From Pseudaquabacterium pictum (GTDB lineage Bacteria; Pseudomonadota; Gammaproteobacteria; Burkholderiales; Burkholderiaceae_C): a DNA stretch of 64,000 nt. Position numbers and translations under genes: made by a program. A model generated the notes under the pieces. That model was not told where the DNA came from. It saw nothing but the letters and a program-made list of their open reading frames with translations, and did not search any database. Location of the stretch: the NCBI RefSeq assembly GCF_005403045.1, contig NZ_BJCL01000002.1, positions 186,001 through 250,000 on the forward strand. Direction: 5' to 3'. Shown here piece by piece: positions 45,273-55,229 of the stretch. Each line of letters begins with the position of its first letter. The first letter of the stretch is position 1.

Positions 45273-45956
45273 TCAGAGGACGTTGCCGGCCCCGGGGGTG
45301 TAGCTCCTGGCCACCACGCTGTTGGCGATCAGCGTGTCGGCCTGGACGGTGCCGCTCACCTTGAGCATGCCGGTGTCCACCTGCACGCTGCCGGCCGCGA
45401 TGCTGACCTTGCTGGCCGACACCACCACCGCCTTGGCGGCGGTCACCCGCAGCTCGCCGTTCTTGATCTCGACCTGGTTGCCCTGGCCGTCGCTCAGGCG
45501 CACCTCCTGGCTGGCATCGTCCAGCACCAGCTCGCAGCCACCGGGGGTGCGCAACGTCAGCCCCGCCCGGCCGGGCCCGTCGACCAGGTCGATCACCACG
45601 CCGCGCGGAGAGCGGATCACCCGGTGGTGGTTGCTGCCATCGGCCGCCACCGCCTGGGGCGGGCGCTGCTGGCCGTTCCACAAGCCGCCCAGCACCACCG
45701 GCAGGCTGGGGTCGCCCGCCTGGAAGGCCACCAGCACCTCGTCGCCCACCGCCGGCAGGAACCAGGTGCCGCTGCCGGCGCCAGCGGCCAGCGTGGCCAG
45801 GCGGGCCCAGGCCACCGGCCGGCTGCCTTCAGGATCGGCCGCCCAGGGCAGCGACACCTGCACCCGGCCCAGGGCCTGCGGGTCGCGCAGGTCGGTGACC
45901 AGCGCGGGGTAGACGCCGGGCCAGGCGGGGGCGGCAGTGCCGGTGGTGTCAGACAT
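45273..45956 (-). CDS. gpV/VgrG C-part-like spike protein of a contractile injection machine
   Basis: A 227-residue protein matching phage baseplate assembly protein V and the gp5-like half of VgrG. An OB-fold core (YPALVTDLRDPQALGRVQVSLPW to VGDEVLVAFQAGDPSLPVVLGGLWNGQQ) covers about residues 15-100. It is followed by a repetitive beta region (VEIKNGELRVTAAKAVVVSA, SKVSIAAGSVQVDTG, GTVQADTLIANSVVA), expected to trimerise into a beta-helical needle. It lies 36 bases downstream of the gpD-like gene. No sheath, tube, baseplate-wedge or ClpV gene lies within the window, so the pair is an orphan. No PAAR gene is seen. Confidence 0.82.
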   Translation of the reverse strand: MSDTTGTAAPAWPGVYPALVTDLRDPQALGRVQVSLPWAADPEGSRPVAWARLATLAAGAGSGTWFLPAVGDEVLVAFQAGDPSLPVVLGGLWNGQQRPPQAVAADGSNHHRVIRSPRGVVIDLVDGPGRAGLTLRTPGGCELVLDDASQEVRLSDGQGNQVEIKNGELRVTAAKAVVVSASKVSIAAGSVQVDTGMLKVSGTVQADTLIANSVVARSYTPGAGNVL

Positions 45957-45992
45957 GGTGGGCGGGCTCCGTGGGTGTGGCCCTGGCGCGGG

Positions 45993-47144
45993 TCAGGGCC
46001 GGCCCAGGGTGTCGCGCTGCAGGTCCAGGTCGGTCAGCAGGCCGTTGGCCAGGTCGAAGCGCCGGCACAGGGCCACCACCTGGTAATCGCCGCTGAAGCG
46101 CGGGCCCAGGCTCTCCAGGCTGACGCGCCCGCCCGGCAGCAGCGGGGCGGGGTCGGTCAGCGGGCCGGTGGCGGTGGCGCGGCCCTGCAGGAACTGCCGG
46201 CTGCTGGCCGACAGCGCCTGCTGTCCGCTGCGCCGGACATCGGCCACGGTGGCGGCGGCCAGATCGGGCAGCGGCCGCATGCGCTCACCCAGGCCATGGG
46301 ACAGGGCTGTCGGGCCACCCAGGGCGCCGGCCACGGCATCCGGGCGCACCAGTTCCGTGGCGGCCCGACCCGTCGGCACCAGCCAGCCGCCGGCCAGCAC
46401 CGCCGTGCACTGGCTGCGCACATCGGCCGCCAGATCGAAACTGCGCAGGCTGCTGCCGTGGGCCAGCCGATGGGCCGGGCGGCCGGCGGCGTCCAGCGGG
46501 CGGGCCCGCAGGGTGCGGCCGTCGAGCCAGAAGACGATGCCGTCGGCCTGGGCCCAGCGCTGCAGCAGGGCCAGGTTGCTCTCGCCCAGTTGCACCTGCT
46601 CAGGCTGCACCGGACCGGGCCACTGCAGGTCGGTCGACAGGCCCCGCTCCGCAGCCAGGCCGGCCACCCGCTGGGCCGTGGTGGCCGCCGGCAGGCTGCG
46701 CTGGCGCAGCGTGGCCTGCATGGCCTGCAGCCCGTCCGTGGCCACCACCCGCAGCAGCACCGGCCGGCCCTCGGCCTGCGACAGGCCCACCGACAACACC
46801 TGCCCGCTGAACACCTGCACATCGGCATAGGGGCCCAGGCTCAGCTGCAACGGCTGGCCGATGTCCAGCCAGCGCCACAGCTGCGTGCCGGTGCCATCCA
46901 GGGCGGCGTGGGCGGCGTCGAGGTCGATCTCCAGCGTCAGCTCGGCCGGCTGGTTCAGCGCATGGCGCAGGTTGCAGGCCACCACGCAGGCATCCACCGC
47001 GCCGCGCTGCATGCCATCGAGCAGCAGCACCGGCCGCGACACCGCCACCCGCGGCGGCGCGGTTGGAAGCACCTCCCGGGTCGGCGGCTTCACCACCGCC
47101 TTGCGGACGGAGACCGTCTTGCTGAGAACCGTCTTGCTGGGCAT
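45993..47144 (-). CDS. gpD/gp27-like spike hub protein (VgrG N-part)
   Basis: A 383-residue protein matching the phage late-control gpD / gp27-like half of VgrG. Hub features include NLRHALNQPAELTLEIDLD, WLDIGQPLQLSLGPYADVQVFSGQV and the QLGESNLALLQRWAQADGIVFWLDG segment seen in gpD and VgrG. In a complete T6SS VgrG this would be fused to the gp5-like half; here the halves are separate genes. The ATG at 47144 has GGAG 7 bases upstream; a GTG at 47195, directly after the stop of the PhyH-like gene, would add a short basic extension. No N-terminal signal. Tube-hub function is inferred from family. Confidence 0.82.
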   Translation of the reverse strand: MPSKTVLSKTVSVRKAVVKPPTREVLPTAPPRVAVSRPVLLLDGMQRGAVDACVVACNLRHALNQPAELTLEIDLDAAHAALDGTGTQLWRWLDIGQPLQLSLGPYADVQVFSGQVLSVGLSQAEGRPVLLRVVATDGLQAMQATLRQRSLPAATTAQRVAGLAAERGLSTDLQWPGPVQPEQVQLGESNLALLQRWAQADGIVFWLDGRTLRARPLDAAGRPAHRLAHGSSLRSFDLAADVRSQCTAVLAGGWLVPTGRAATELVRPDAVAGALGGPTALSHGLGERMRPLPDLAAATVADVRRSGQQALSASSRQFLQGRATATGPLTDPAPLLPGGRVSLESLGPRFSGDYQVVALCRRFDLANGLLTDLDLQRDTLGRP

Positions 47145-47195
47145 GCGCGCTCCGATCAGGATGGGCCGCGGCGGGTGGGCCGCCGGCGCGTGCAC

Positions 47196-48008
47196 TCAGG
47201 CCGGATGGCCCACCGTGAAATCATTCTGCCCGCACACATCGCGCCCCTTCACCAGCCACAGCGGCCGCTGGGCGAAGTTGACCGCCACGCCGGTCTTGCC
47301 GTCCACCGGCTTGAGGCTGCGGTCGAAGTGCGACGTGGCCGGCATGTAGCGCAGCGCCACGCCGGTGCGGCGCTGGGTGCTGGTGTTGGCCGCCGCACCG
47401 TGGATCATGTAGACGTCGTGCAGGCTCATCTGGCCGGGCTGCAGCTCGATGTCGACCGCGTCGGCCTCGTCGAAGCAGCCGTCGGCCATGCGCTGCTGCA
47501 GGGTGAGGTCCTGCCGGTCCTCATGCAGGTGCGGGTGCAGGTGGCGGTCGCGGTGCGAGCCGGGGATGACCCGCAGGCAGCCGTTGGCGCGGGTGCTGGG
47601 CTCCAGCGCCACCCACACGGTGCAGGTGGCCAGCGGGCGGATCGGCCAGTAGTGGCCGTCCTGGTGCCAGGGTGTCTCGTAGCCCTCGGCCGCCGGCTTG
47701 CAGAACACATGCGCGCCCCACAGGATCACGTCGTCACCGAGCAGGCTGGCCACCAGGTCGATGATGTCGGGGTCGCGCGCCAGCTGCAGGAAATCGGCCA
47801 CGCCGCGAACGCCCTCGCCGTTGTCGCTGCCGGCGCGCTCGACATGGGCCGACACCAGCTTCTCCGGCCGCACGCCGGGGTTGCGGCGCAGCAGTTCGTC
47901 CAGCGCCGCCTGCATGGTGGCCACCTGGGCCGCGGGCAGCCGCCACTGTGGCACCACCCAGCCCTCGCGCTGGTAGCGGCGGATCTCATCGGGCTGCAGA
48001 CGGGGCAT
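47196..48008 (-). CDS. phytanoyl-CoA dioxygenase (PhyH) family protein
   Basis: A 270-residue Fe(II)/2-oxoglutarate dioxygenase of the PhyH family. The Fe ligands are in TPWHQDGHYWPI (HxD) and the distal His in LHDVYMIHGAAAN; the 2OG arginine is likely in GVALRYMPA. The substrate is unknown: PhyH proteins hydroxylate lipids, small molecules or natural products. The ATG at 48008 was chosen because the family start (MPRLQPDEIRRYQREGW) begins there. It ends next to the gpD-like spike gene, in the same transcription direction. Confidence 0.9.
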   Translation of the reverse strand: MPRLQPDEIRRYQREGWVVPQWRLPAAQVATMQAALDELLRRNPGVRPEKLVSAHVERAGSDNGEGVRGVADFLQLARDPDIIDLVASLLGDDVILWGAHVFCKPAAEGYETPWHQDGHYWPIRPLATCTVWVALEPSTRANGCLRVIPGSHRDRHLHPHLHEDRQDLTLQQRMADGCFDEADAVDIELQPGQMSLHDVYMIHGAAANTSTQRRTGVALRYMPATSHFDRSLKPVDGKTGVAVNFAQRPLWLVKGRDVCGQNDFTVGHPA

Positions 48009-48063
48009 GGGCCGGCTCCTGGGCAGTGTCAGGCGATGCCGGATTGTGGGCCGCCCGGCCGCG

Positions 48064-49437
48064 TCAGAGATGCGGGGCAAACACCGCCGCCAGGTCCACC
48101 CGCGCCCGCAGCCGGGCGCACAGCAGGAAGGTGCCGATGAACTTGCGCTGCAGCAGCAGCAGATCGGCCGGCGGCGTGCGCGAGAAGCCCTGGTCGAAGA
48201 ACTGCGCCTGGCCCTGGTCGACCATGCGGCGGAACAGGTCGGAGGCACCGAAGTCGTAGGGTCCGGCCTGGCGCAGCGGCTCGCCGGCGGCCATCAGCAT
48301 GGCCAGCACGCCGTCGGCCTGGGCCGGTGGCTCGGAGGCGCCGATGTAGCCCAGCGCCAGCGCGGCCTGGCGCACGGCATCGGCATCGGACGCCCGCAGG
48401 GCGCGGCCCAGGTCGCGCAGCTGCTGCACCCGCTGCGGGGCGATGGCCTGGGCGGCGCCGAAGTCCAGCAGCGCGATGCGGCCGCCGTCGACGTCGACCA
48501 GGTAGTTGCCGAAGTTGGGGTCGGTCTGCACCAGCTGCATGGTGAACAGCTCGTGCGCGGCGAGGCGGGCCAGCGCGGTGGCCGCCGCATCGCGCTGGGG
48601 CTGGCTGCCGTTGTCGGCCAGCCGGTCGACCGGCACGCCCGCCACAAAGTCCGTGGCCAGGATCCGGGCGCTGCTGTGGTCGGCATGCACCGCCGGCACC
48701 CACAGCACCGGGTCGTCGCCCAGGGCCTCGCGGTAGGCGGTGGTGGCGGCCGCCTCGGCGACATAGTCGGTTTCGCGCAGCAACTGCTGCCGCACGCGGT
48801 CGAGCAGCTCGGTCAGGTCCAGCCCGGCGGGCAGCAGGCCGGGCGTGCGGGCCAGCAGGGCCAGGTTGGCCACGTCGCTGGCGATGCTCTCGCGCACGCC
48901 GGGGTGCTGGATCTTCAGCGCCAGCACGCGGCCGTCGTGCGTCTCGGCCCGGTGCACCTGGCCGATGGAGGCCGAGGCGATCGGCTGGAAGCTGAAGCGG
49001 CGGAAGCGCTGGTGCCAATCGGCACCCCAGGCCTGGCTGAGCACCGCATCCAGCTGGGTGGCCGGCATCGCATGGGCTTGGTCGCGCAGGCCGGCCAGCA
49101 GCGCGGCAAAGGCCGGCGGCAGCACGCCCTCGCCGTCCATCGACAGCAGCTGGCCCAGCTTCATCACCGCGCCGCGCATCTGCGACAGCCGCTCGGCCAG
49201 GCGGCGGGCATTGGCGGGGGTGAAGACGATGTCCGCCAGCGCCGGCCGCTCGCCACGGGCCAGGCGGCCCAGGCCCTCGGCGGCGGCACCGGCGGCCAGT
49301 TCGCCCACCGCCCGGCCCAGGTGCAGCAGGCGGCTGGCCCGGCCCTGCGGCACGGCCGCCGCGCGCAGCGGTGTGGCCGCCGGGCTGGCATCGGGTGGGG
49401 CGGGACTGTCGGCCGCGGGCAGCGCGGGCTCAGGCAT
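48064..49437 (-). CDS. AarF/UbiB family atypical kinase
   Basis: A 457-residue ABC1/UbiB/ADCK atypical kinase-like protein. The characteristic KxGQ motif is MRGAVMKLGQLLSMD. The nucleotide-binding motifs are ALKIQHPGVRESIASDV (Lys) and LLDFGAAQAI (DFG). The QTDPNFGNYLVDVDGG segment is typical of the family. E. coli UbiB is longer (546) and membrane-anchored; no C-terminal membrane helices are visible here, so a general AarF-type role in lipid or quinone metabolism is more likely. The start overlaps the end of the double-cupin gene by 8 bases. Confidence 0.9.
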   Translation of the reverse strand: MPEPALPAADSPAPPDASPAATPLRAAAVPQGRASRLLHLGRAVGELAAGAAAEGLGRLARGERPALADIVFTPANARRLAERLSQMRGAVMKLGQLLSMDGEGVLPPAFAALLAGLRDQAHAMPATQLDAVLSQAWGADWHQRFRRFSFQPIASASIGQVHRAETHDGRVLALKIQHPGVRESIASDVANLALLARTPGLLPAGLDLTELLDRVRQQLLRETDYVAEAAATTAYREALGDDPVLWVPAVHADHSSARILATDFVAGVPVDRLADNGSQPQRDAAATALARLAAHELFTMQLVQTDPNFGNYLVDVDGGRIALLDFGAAQAIAPQRVQQLRDLGRALRASDADAVRQAALALGYIGASEPPAQADGVLAMLMAAGEPLRQAGPYDFGASDLFRRMVDQGQAQFFDQGFSRTPPADLLLLQRKFIGTFLLCARLRARVDLAAVFAPHL

Positions 49438-50194
49438 CCTTGGCCGCAGCCGGGCGCGTCGGCGGTGCCAGGTGGCCCCGCTTGACCAGCGACACCGCGC
49501 CCTCGGCCATGGTGTGCGGCGCGTGGCGGCTCCAGCGCGGGCTGCGGGTCCAGGTGTGGCGGGGATAGCAACCGAGGTCGTCGTACAGCACGCCTTCGAC
49601 GACCAGCAGTTCCTCGCCGCCGGGATGGCTGTGCATGTCGAACCAGCAGTTCGGCCCGGCGCGCAGCAGCAGGGTGTCGGTGCCGCCGTGGCTGTGCAGC
49701 GGCAGGAACCACAGGCCGGGCACGGCATCGGCCTGCCAGGCGGCGCTGCGGGTGTCGATGCGCACCGCGGCGGTGTCGTCGGCCGCGAAGTGGCGCAGCT
49801 TCACGTACAGCAGGCAGCCGGGCTGCGAGAACGGCGCATGGCTGCTGCCCGGCGGGTTGCGCAGGTAGGTGCCGGCGGGGTGGTCGCCGGTCTCGTCGGA
49901 GAACACGCCTTCCAGCACCAGGATCTCTTCGCCGCCGTCATGTACGTGGGTGTTGAAGCGGGCGCCGGGCGCGTAGCGCACCAGGCTGGTGGCGCGGGCC
50001 CGTTCGCCGCCCCAGCGGTCGAGCAGGCGGCGCTGCACGCCGGGCTGCGGGGATGGCTGCCACACCGCATCGGCGGCATGCAGCACCACGCGCTGGCTCA
50101 GGTCGGTGTGGAGATCGCCTAACGGCGGCGGGGAAAGGGTGGTTCGGGCTTCGCACACCCTCACATCATCGCCCGGTTTGTGCCCGCCGAGCAC
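49430..50194 (-). CDS. double-cupin protein, ChrR-like
   Basis: A 254-residue protein with two ChrR-type cupin domains. The first has THVHDGGEEILVLEGVFSDE and GTYLRNPPGSSHAPFS; the second has MHSHPGGEELLVVEGVLYDD and HTWTRSPRWSRHAPHT. Each carries the HxH...E...H metal ligands of metal cupins. The match is to the C-terminal cupin of anti-sigma factors such as ChrR, but no zinc-binding anti-sigma domain is present, so it is not an obvious anti-sigma factor. It may begin with GTG at 50194 (uncertain). Its end overlaps the UbiB-like gene and it lies 10 bases after the histidine-kinase gene. Confidence 0.78.
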   Translation of the reverse strand: MLGGHKPGDDVRVCEARTTLSPPPLGDLHTDLSQRVVLHAADAVWQPSPQPGVQRRLLDRWGGERARATSLVRYAPGARFNTHVHDGGEEILVLEGVFSDETGDHPAGTYLRNPPGSSHAPFSQPGCLLYVKLRHFAADDTAAVRIDTRSAAWQADAVPGLWFLPLHSHGGTDTLLLRAGPNCWFDMHSHPGGEELLVVEGVLYDDLGCYPRHTWTRSPRWSRHAPHTMAEGAVSLVKRGHLAPPTRPAAAKDA

Positions 50195-50204
50195 GGGGCG
50201 GCGC

Positions 50205-52430
50205 TCAATCCCAGGCTGGCGGCTGCGGTGCGGCGGCCTGGCCGCCCGGCGCGGGGCCGGCCACCGGCACCCACACCCGGAAACGGCTGCCCACGCCGCG
50301 CTGCGAGCGCACCTGGATCACGCCGCCATGGCGCTGCACGATCGAGAACGACAGCGACAGCCCCAGGCCCGTGCCCTTGCCCACGTCCTTGGTGGTGAAG
50401 AAAGGCTCGAAGATGCGGCGCATCACCGCATCGGTCATGCCGGCGCCGGTGTCGCCCACCTGCACCCACACCCAGTCGCCCTCTGCGCCGGACGACAGGG
50501 TGATGGTGCCGCGGCCGTCGATGGACTGCGAGGCATTGACGATCAGGTTCATGAACACCTGGTTGAGCTGCCCGGCCAGGCAGTTCACCAGCGGCAGCGG
50601 CGTGAGCGCACGCACGATGTCGGCCTTGTACTTGACCTCGTGCAGCACCACGTTCAGCGTCGATTCCAGCCCGGCATTGAGGTCGGCCAGCTGCCAGTCG
50701 GCCTGGTCGACGCGGGAGAAGTCCTTCAGGTCCTGCACGATCTTCTTCACCCGCGTCAGGCCATCGGCGCTTTCATCCAGCAGCTGCGGCAGATCGTCCT
50801 TCAGATAGTCCAGCTCCACCGCCTTCAGCGTGGCGGCCAGCTGCTGCGCTGCCTCGGGGCCGGCGGGCTGGCTGTGGCGGCCGTAGGCATCGGCCAGCTG
50901 CAGCAGGCTGCCCACGTACTGGCGCAGCGTGTTGAGGTTGCTGCTGACGAAGCCGACCGGGTTGTTGATCTCGTGCGCCACGCCGGCGGCCAGCTGGCCG
51001 ATGCTGGCCATCTTGTCGCTCTGCAGCAGCTGGTTCTGCGCCTGCTCCAGCTTCTGGTTGGTCTGCTGCAGCTCCTCGAAGCGCTGGCGCAGCGCCTCCT
51101 GGGCGGTGCGCACCTCGGTGCGGTCCTGCAGCATCCACCAGGCGCCGGTGGCGTCGTCGCTGTACTCCACCGGGCAGGCATTGACCTGCATCCACAGCGG
51201 CCGGCCGCTGCGGTCGTGCAGCCACATCTCGTGGTGCAGGGCCTCGTTGCGGGAGAACGGCAGCTGCGCCAGCTCGCGCAGATGCACCAGGTCGTCCGGC
51301 GCCATGTAGAACGGCCGGTCGGGCCGGCCGCCGCCCGGCATGGGCTCGGCGGCGCCGAACATCTCGGTCATCTGCCGGTTCGCGCGTTGCACGTCGCCAT
51401 TGACGGTGTAGACCACGCCGATCGGCGCGTTGTCGATGAAGGCGTCCATCAGCCGGGCATTGGCGGCCAGTTCGGCCGACCGGGCCTCGACCAGCTGCTC
51501 CAGGCGGCGGGTCAGCTCTTCCTCGGTGCGGCGGCGCTGGCTCACGTCCTGCAGCGTGACGATGGCGCCGATCACCTGCGCCGCATGGTCGCGCAGCGGC
51601 GCGGCAGTGAAGCTCAGCCAGCGGCCGTCGGGCCCGAACTGCGGGAAGAAGGCCTCGGCCTCGTAGGCGCCGGCGATCAGGGCCGACGGCTTGGCGCTGT
51701 CGCCGTACAGCGCCGCCAGCTCGGCATCGGCGGTGCCGTCGACGATCAGGTCGGCCAGCAGCGGGCGGGCCTCGTCGTAGAACGCCCGCCAGGGCGTGGT
51801 GCTACCGATCATGGTGTCGGCACCATGGCCGGTGAGGTGGCCGCAGGCGGTGTTCCAGTGCGTCACCCGGTGGTGGCGGTCGATCACGAAGCTGGCCACC
51901 GGCGCGCCGTCGATGATCTGGCCGAGCAGGCTGCTCATGCCCTGCAGCATGGTCTGCACATGCTGGATGTCGCTCAGGTCCTGGCAGGTGACCAGGATGG
52001 CCGGCCCGTCGTCCAGCTGCACGCGGCGCAGGCTGAGTTCCACCGGCCGCTGGCTGCCGTTGCCGCCCAGCAGGCGCACCGACTGGGCCGGCGGCTCGCC
52101 GCTGCGCCACAGGCACTCGTCGCTGGCGTCGGCCAGGGCGGCGCGGTCGTCGGGCACCAGCAGCTGCAGCGGATCGGCCGGGGTGTCGCGGTGCAGGCCG
52201 CACAGGCGGCGCAGCGCGGCGTTGGCTCGCATCGGGCGGTCGGGGCGGTGCAGCCAGGCCGGCATGCCCATGGCGTCGAGCAGCTGCTCGGCCAGTCCGC
52301 CGGCATCGGGCGGTGCTGCTGCGCCGCCATCGTGCTCGGTGCTGCCCGGTGTGGCATCGGCCGCCACGGCCGGCGTGCCAGGCTGGTCGAGCTCCAGCCA
52401 GGTGTCCAGCTCGATGAAGAGGTCGCTCAC
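50205..52430 (-). CDS. PAS-domain sensor histidine kinase, no transmembrane segments
   Basis: A 741-residue soluble hybrid-like kinase. Three PAS-type segments are visible at about residues 45-150, 165-310 (FVIDRHHRVTHWNTACGHLTG) and 330-450 (IGVVYTVNGDVQRANRQM). A coiled linker follows (RFEELQQTNQKLEQAQNQLLQSDKMASIGQ). The phospho-His is near residue 485 in GVAHEINNPVGFVSSNL. The HATPase domain has FMNLIVNASQSID, VGDTGAGM and GKGTGLGLSLSFSIVQRHGG. It starts with GTG at 52430 behind GGAGG. The HD-GYP response regulator gene lies 18 bases upstream, so the two are one signalling unit. Confidence 0.93.
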   Translation of the reverse strand: MSDLFIELDTWLELDQPGTPAVAADATPGSTEHDGGAAAPPDAGGLAEQLLDAMGMPAWLHRPDRPMRANAALRRLCGLHRDTPADPLQLLVPDDRAALADASDECLWRSGEPPAQSVRLLGGNGSQRPVELSLRRVQLDDGPAILVTCQDLSDIQHVQTMLQGMSSLLGQIIDGAPVASFVIDRHHRVTHWNTACGHLTGHGADTMIGSTTPWRAFYDEARPLLADLIVDGTADAELAALYGDSAKPSALIAGAYEAEAFFPQFGPDGRWLSFTAAPLRDHAAQVIGAIVTLQDVSQRRRTEEELTRRLEQLVEARSAELAANARLMDAFIDNAPIGVVYTVNGDVQRANRQMTEMFGAAEPMPGGGRPDRPFYMAPDDLVHLRELAQLPFSRNEALHHEMWLHDRSGRPLWMQVNACPVEYSDDATGAWWMLQDRTEVRTAQEALRQRFEELQQTNQKLEQAQNQLLQSDKMASIGQLAAGVAHEINNPVGFVSSNLNTLRQYVGSLLQLADAYGRHSQPAGPEAAQQLAATLKAVELDYLKDDLPQLLDESADGLTRVKKIVQDLKDFSRVDQADWQLADLNAGLESTLNVVLHEVKYKADIVRALTPLPLVNCLAGQLNQVFMNLIVNASQSIDGRGTITLSSGAEGDWVWVQVGDTGAGMTDAVMRRIFEPFFTTKDVGKGTGLGLSLSFSIVQRHGGVIQVRSQRGVGSRFRVWVPVAGPAPGGQAAAPQPPAWD

Positions 52431-52448
52431 GGGACGGCCCCTCCGCCA

Positions 52449-53840
52449 TCAGGCCATGACGGCCTTGCCCGGCCCGCTGGGGGCGTGCTGCCGACTGCCG
52501 GCCGCCGGCAGCGAGCGGCGCAGCACCCGCAGCTGCAGCGGCTGGCTCTGGCGTGACGACAGCTCGCGCAGCTTGGCGATCAGTGGCGGCTGGAAGACAT
52601 GGCCGGCCGGCAGCAGGATCACGCCCTGCGGTGACAGCAGGTCCGCGGCCAGCACCATGCGGGGCTGCAGCTCGGCCACCGGCACCACCACGTCGGCCTT
52701 GGCCTCGGCCTCGATCTCGCCCAGCACCGCCTGCAGGGCCTCGACCACCTGGGGGTCGTAGTGGGTGTAGAGGCCGTCGCGCAGCGCGGCACGGGCCTTG
52801 TCGCTGGTGTAGACATGCTCGGCCATGGTGCCGCTGGTCAGGTCGTCGTAGTCGCTGGCCGCGGCCAGGATGCGCGCGCCCAGCAGGATGCCGGGGCCGC
52901 GCAGGCCGTCGGGGAAGCCGCGGCCGTCCCAGCGCTCATGGTGCTGGCGCACGATGGCGGCCACGCCGCGCAGCTTGTCCAGCGGCAGCAGCGCCGCCTC
53001 GCCGTCCACCGGGTGGTGCTGGTAGGCCGTCAGCTGGTCGGCGCTGTACTTCGACACCGGCGTGCGCAGCATCGTGTCGTCGAAGCCGATCTTGCCGATG
53101 TCGTGCAACAGCGCGGCCATCTGCACATCGCGCTGGGCGTTCTCGTCCAGGCCCAGGCGGGCCGCCACCCGGCGGGCCAGTTCGGCCACGCGGCGGGCAT
53201 GGCCGGCCATGCCGCCCTCGCGCAGCTCCAGCAGGCCGGAGAACACGGTGACGGCGAGCATGAAATGCGCCTCCACCTCGGCATGGGCGACGGCCAGGTC
53301 AGCCAGGCTGGTCTCCAGCGCGGCAGTGCGCTCGGCCACGCGGGCCTCCAGCCCCTGGTTCAGCGACACCAGGGCCTGGTTCTGCGATTGCGTCAGCGCC
53401 AGCAGGCGCACGTTCTCCTGCTCCAGGTCGCGCCGGTGCAACGCGTCGCTGACGACCAGCAGCAGGTCGTTGTCGTCCCAGGGCTTGGCGATGTAGCGGT
53501 GGATCGCGCCCTGGTTGATGGCAGCGATGGTGGCGGTGATGTCGGCGTAGCCGGTCAGCAGGATGCGCACCGCCCCGGGATAGAGGACCCGCACCTGCGA
53601 CAGGAAGGCAGCGCCGTCCATGCCGGGCATGCGCATGTCCGACACCACCAGGTCCACCGGGGTGTTGCGCATCAGCGCCAGTGCATCGGCACCGCTGGTG
53701 GCCTGCTCGATGCGGTAGCCCTGGGTGCGGAACAGCCGGCGCAGCGCGCTCAGCACGGACGGCTCGTCATCCACCAGCAGCACGGTGGGGGGCTGGACCA
53801 ACGCCGGATCGGGCGGGGCAGCGGTTGCGGGGTCAACCAT
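52449..53840 (-). CDS. HD-GYP domain response regulator
   Basis: A 463-residue regulator. The receiver domain is at about residues 20-145: acidic residues in [13 protein letters not shown], Asp68 as phospho-acceptor in [12 protein letters not shown], and Lys in AKPWDDND. A coiled linker leads to the HD-GYP phosphodiesterase domain at about 205-385 ([26 protein letters not shown], the latter the GYP variant). It predicts cleavage of cyclic di-GMP. GGAG precedes the ATG at 53840. It is the first gene of the seven-gene run on this strand and sits behind the 33-bp palindrome at 53903-53935. Confidence 0.94.
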   Translation of the reverse strand: MVDPATAAPPDPALVQPPTVLLVDDEPSVLSALRRLFRTQGYRIEQATSGADALALMRNTPVDLVVSDMRMPGMDGAAFLSQVRVLYPGAVRILLTGYADITATIAAINQGAIHRYIAKPWDDNDLLLVVSDALHRRDLEQENVRLLALTQSQNQALVSLNQGLEARVAERTAALETSLADLAVAHAEVEAHFMLAVTVFSGLLELREGGMAGHARRVAELARRVAARLGLDENAQRDVQMAALLHDIGKIGFDDTMLRTPVSKYSADQLTAYQHHPVDGEAALLPLDKLRGVAAIVRQHHERWDGRGFPDGLRGPGILLGARILAAASDYDDLTSGTMAEHVYTSDKARAALRDGLYTHYDPQVVEALQAVLGEIEAEAKADVVVPVAELQPRMVLAADLLSPQGVILLPAGHVFQPPLIAKLRELSSRQSQPLQLRVLRRSLPAAGSRQHAPSGPGKAVMA

Positions 53841-53902
53841 CGGACACTCCGGCCAGGCAGCCGTGCCCGGCATGTCTGGCTTATCGGCAGCGCCGGCGGC
53901 GA

Positions 53903-53935
53903 CTTGAGCAAATCATTACAAATGAACAAATCAAG
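53903..53935. promoter_or_regulatory. 33-bp AT-rich interrupted palindrome in a divergent promoter
   Basis: CTTGA-N5-TCATT-N3-AATGA-N5-TCAAG, symmetric about 53919. Both 5-mer pairs are exact complements, and the spacing is identical on both sides. The site is very AT-rich against a GC-rich background and lies between the HD-GYP gene (starts 53840, left) and the acyl-CoA dehydrogenase (starts 54015, right). Three CAAAT copies also occur within it. It is a strong candidate operator for a dimeric regulator acting on both promoters. The regulator is not identified. Confidence 0.65.
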
Positions 53936-54014
53936 CGACCAGCAACCCGGTAGCCAGTTGATGCAAGACCGGCGGCGCCGGGGCGCCTACCCTGGTGCAC
54001 CACCAGGAGACACC

Positions 54015-55217
<1,203 letters not shown>

Positions 55218-55229
55218 GCTGCGCCGCGC

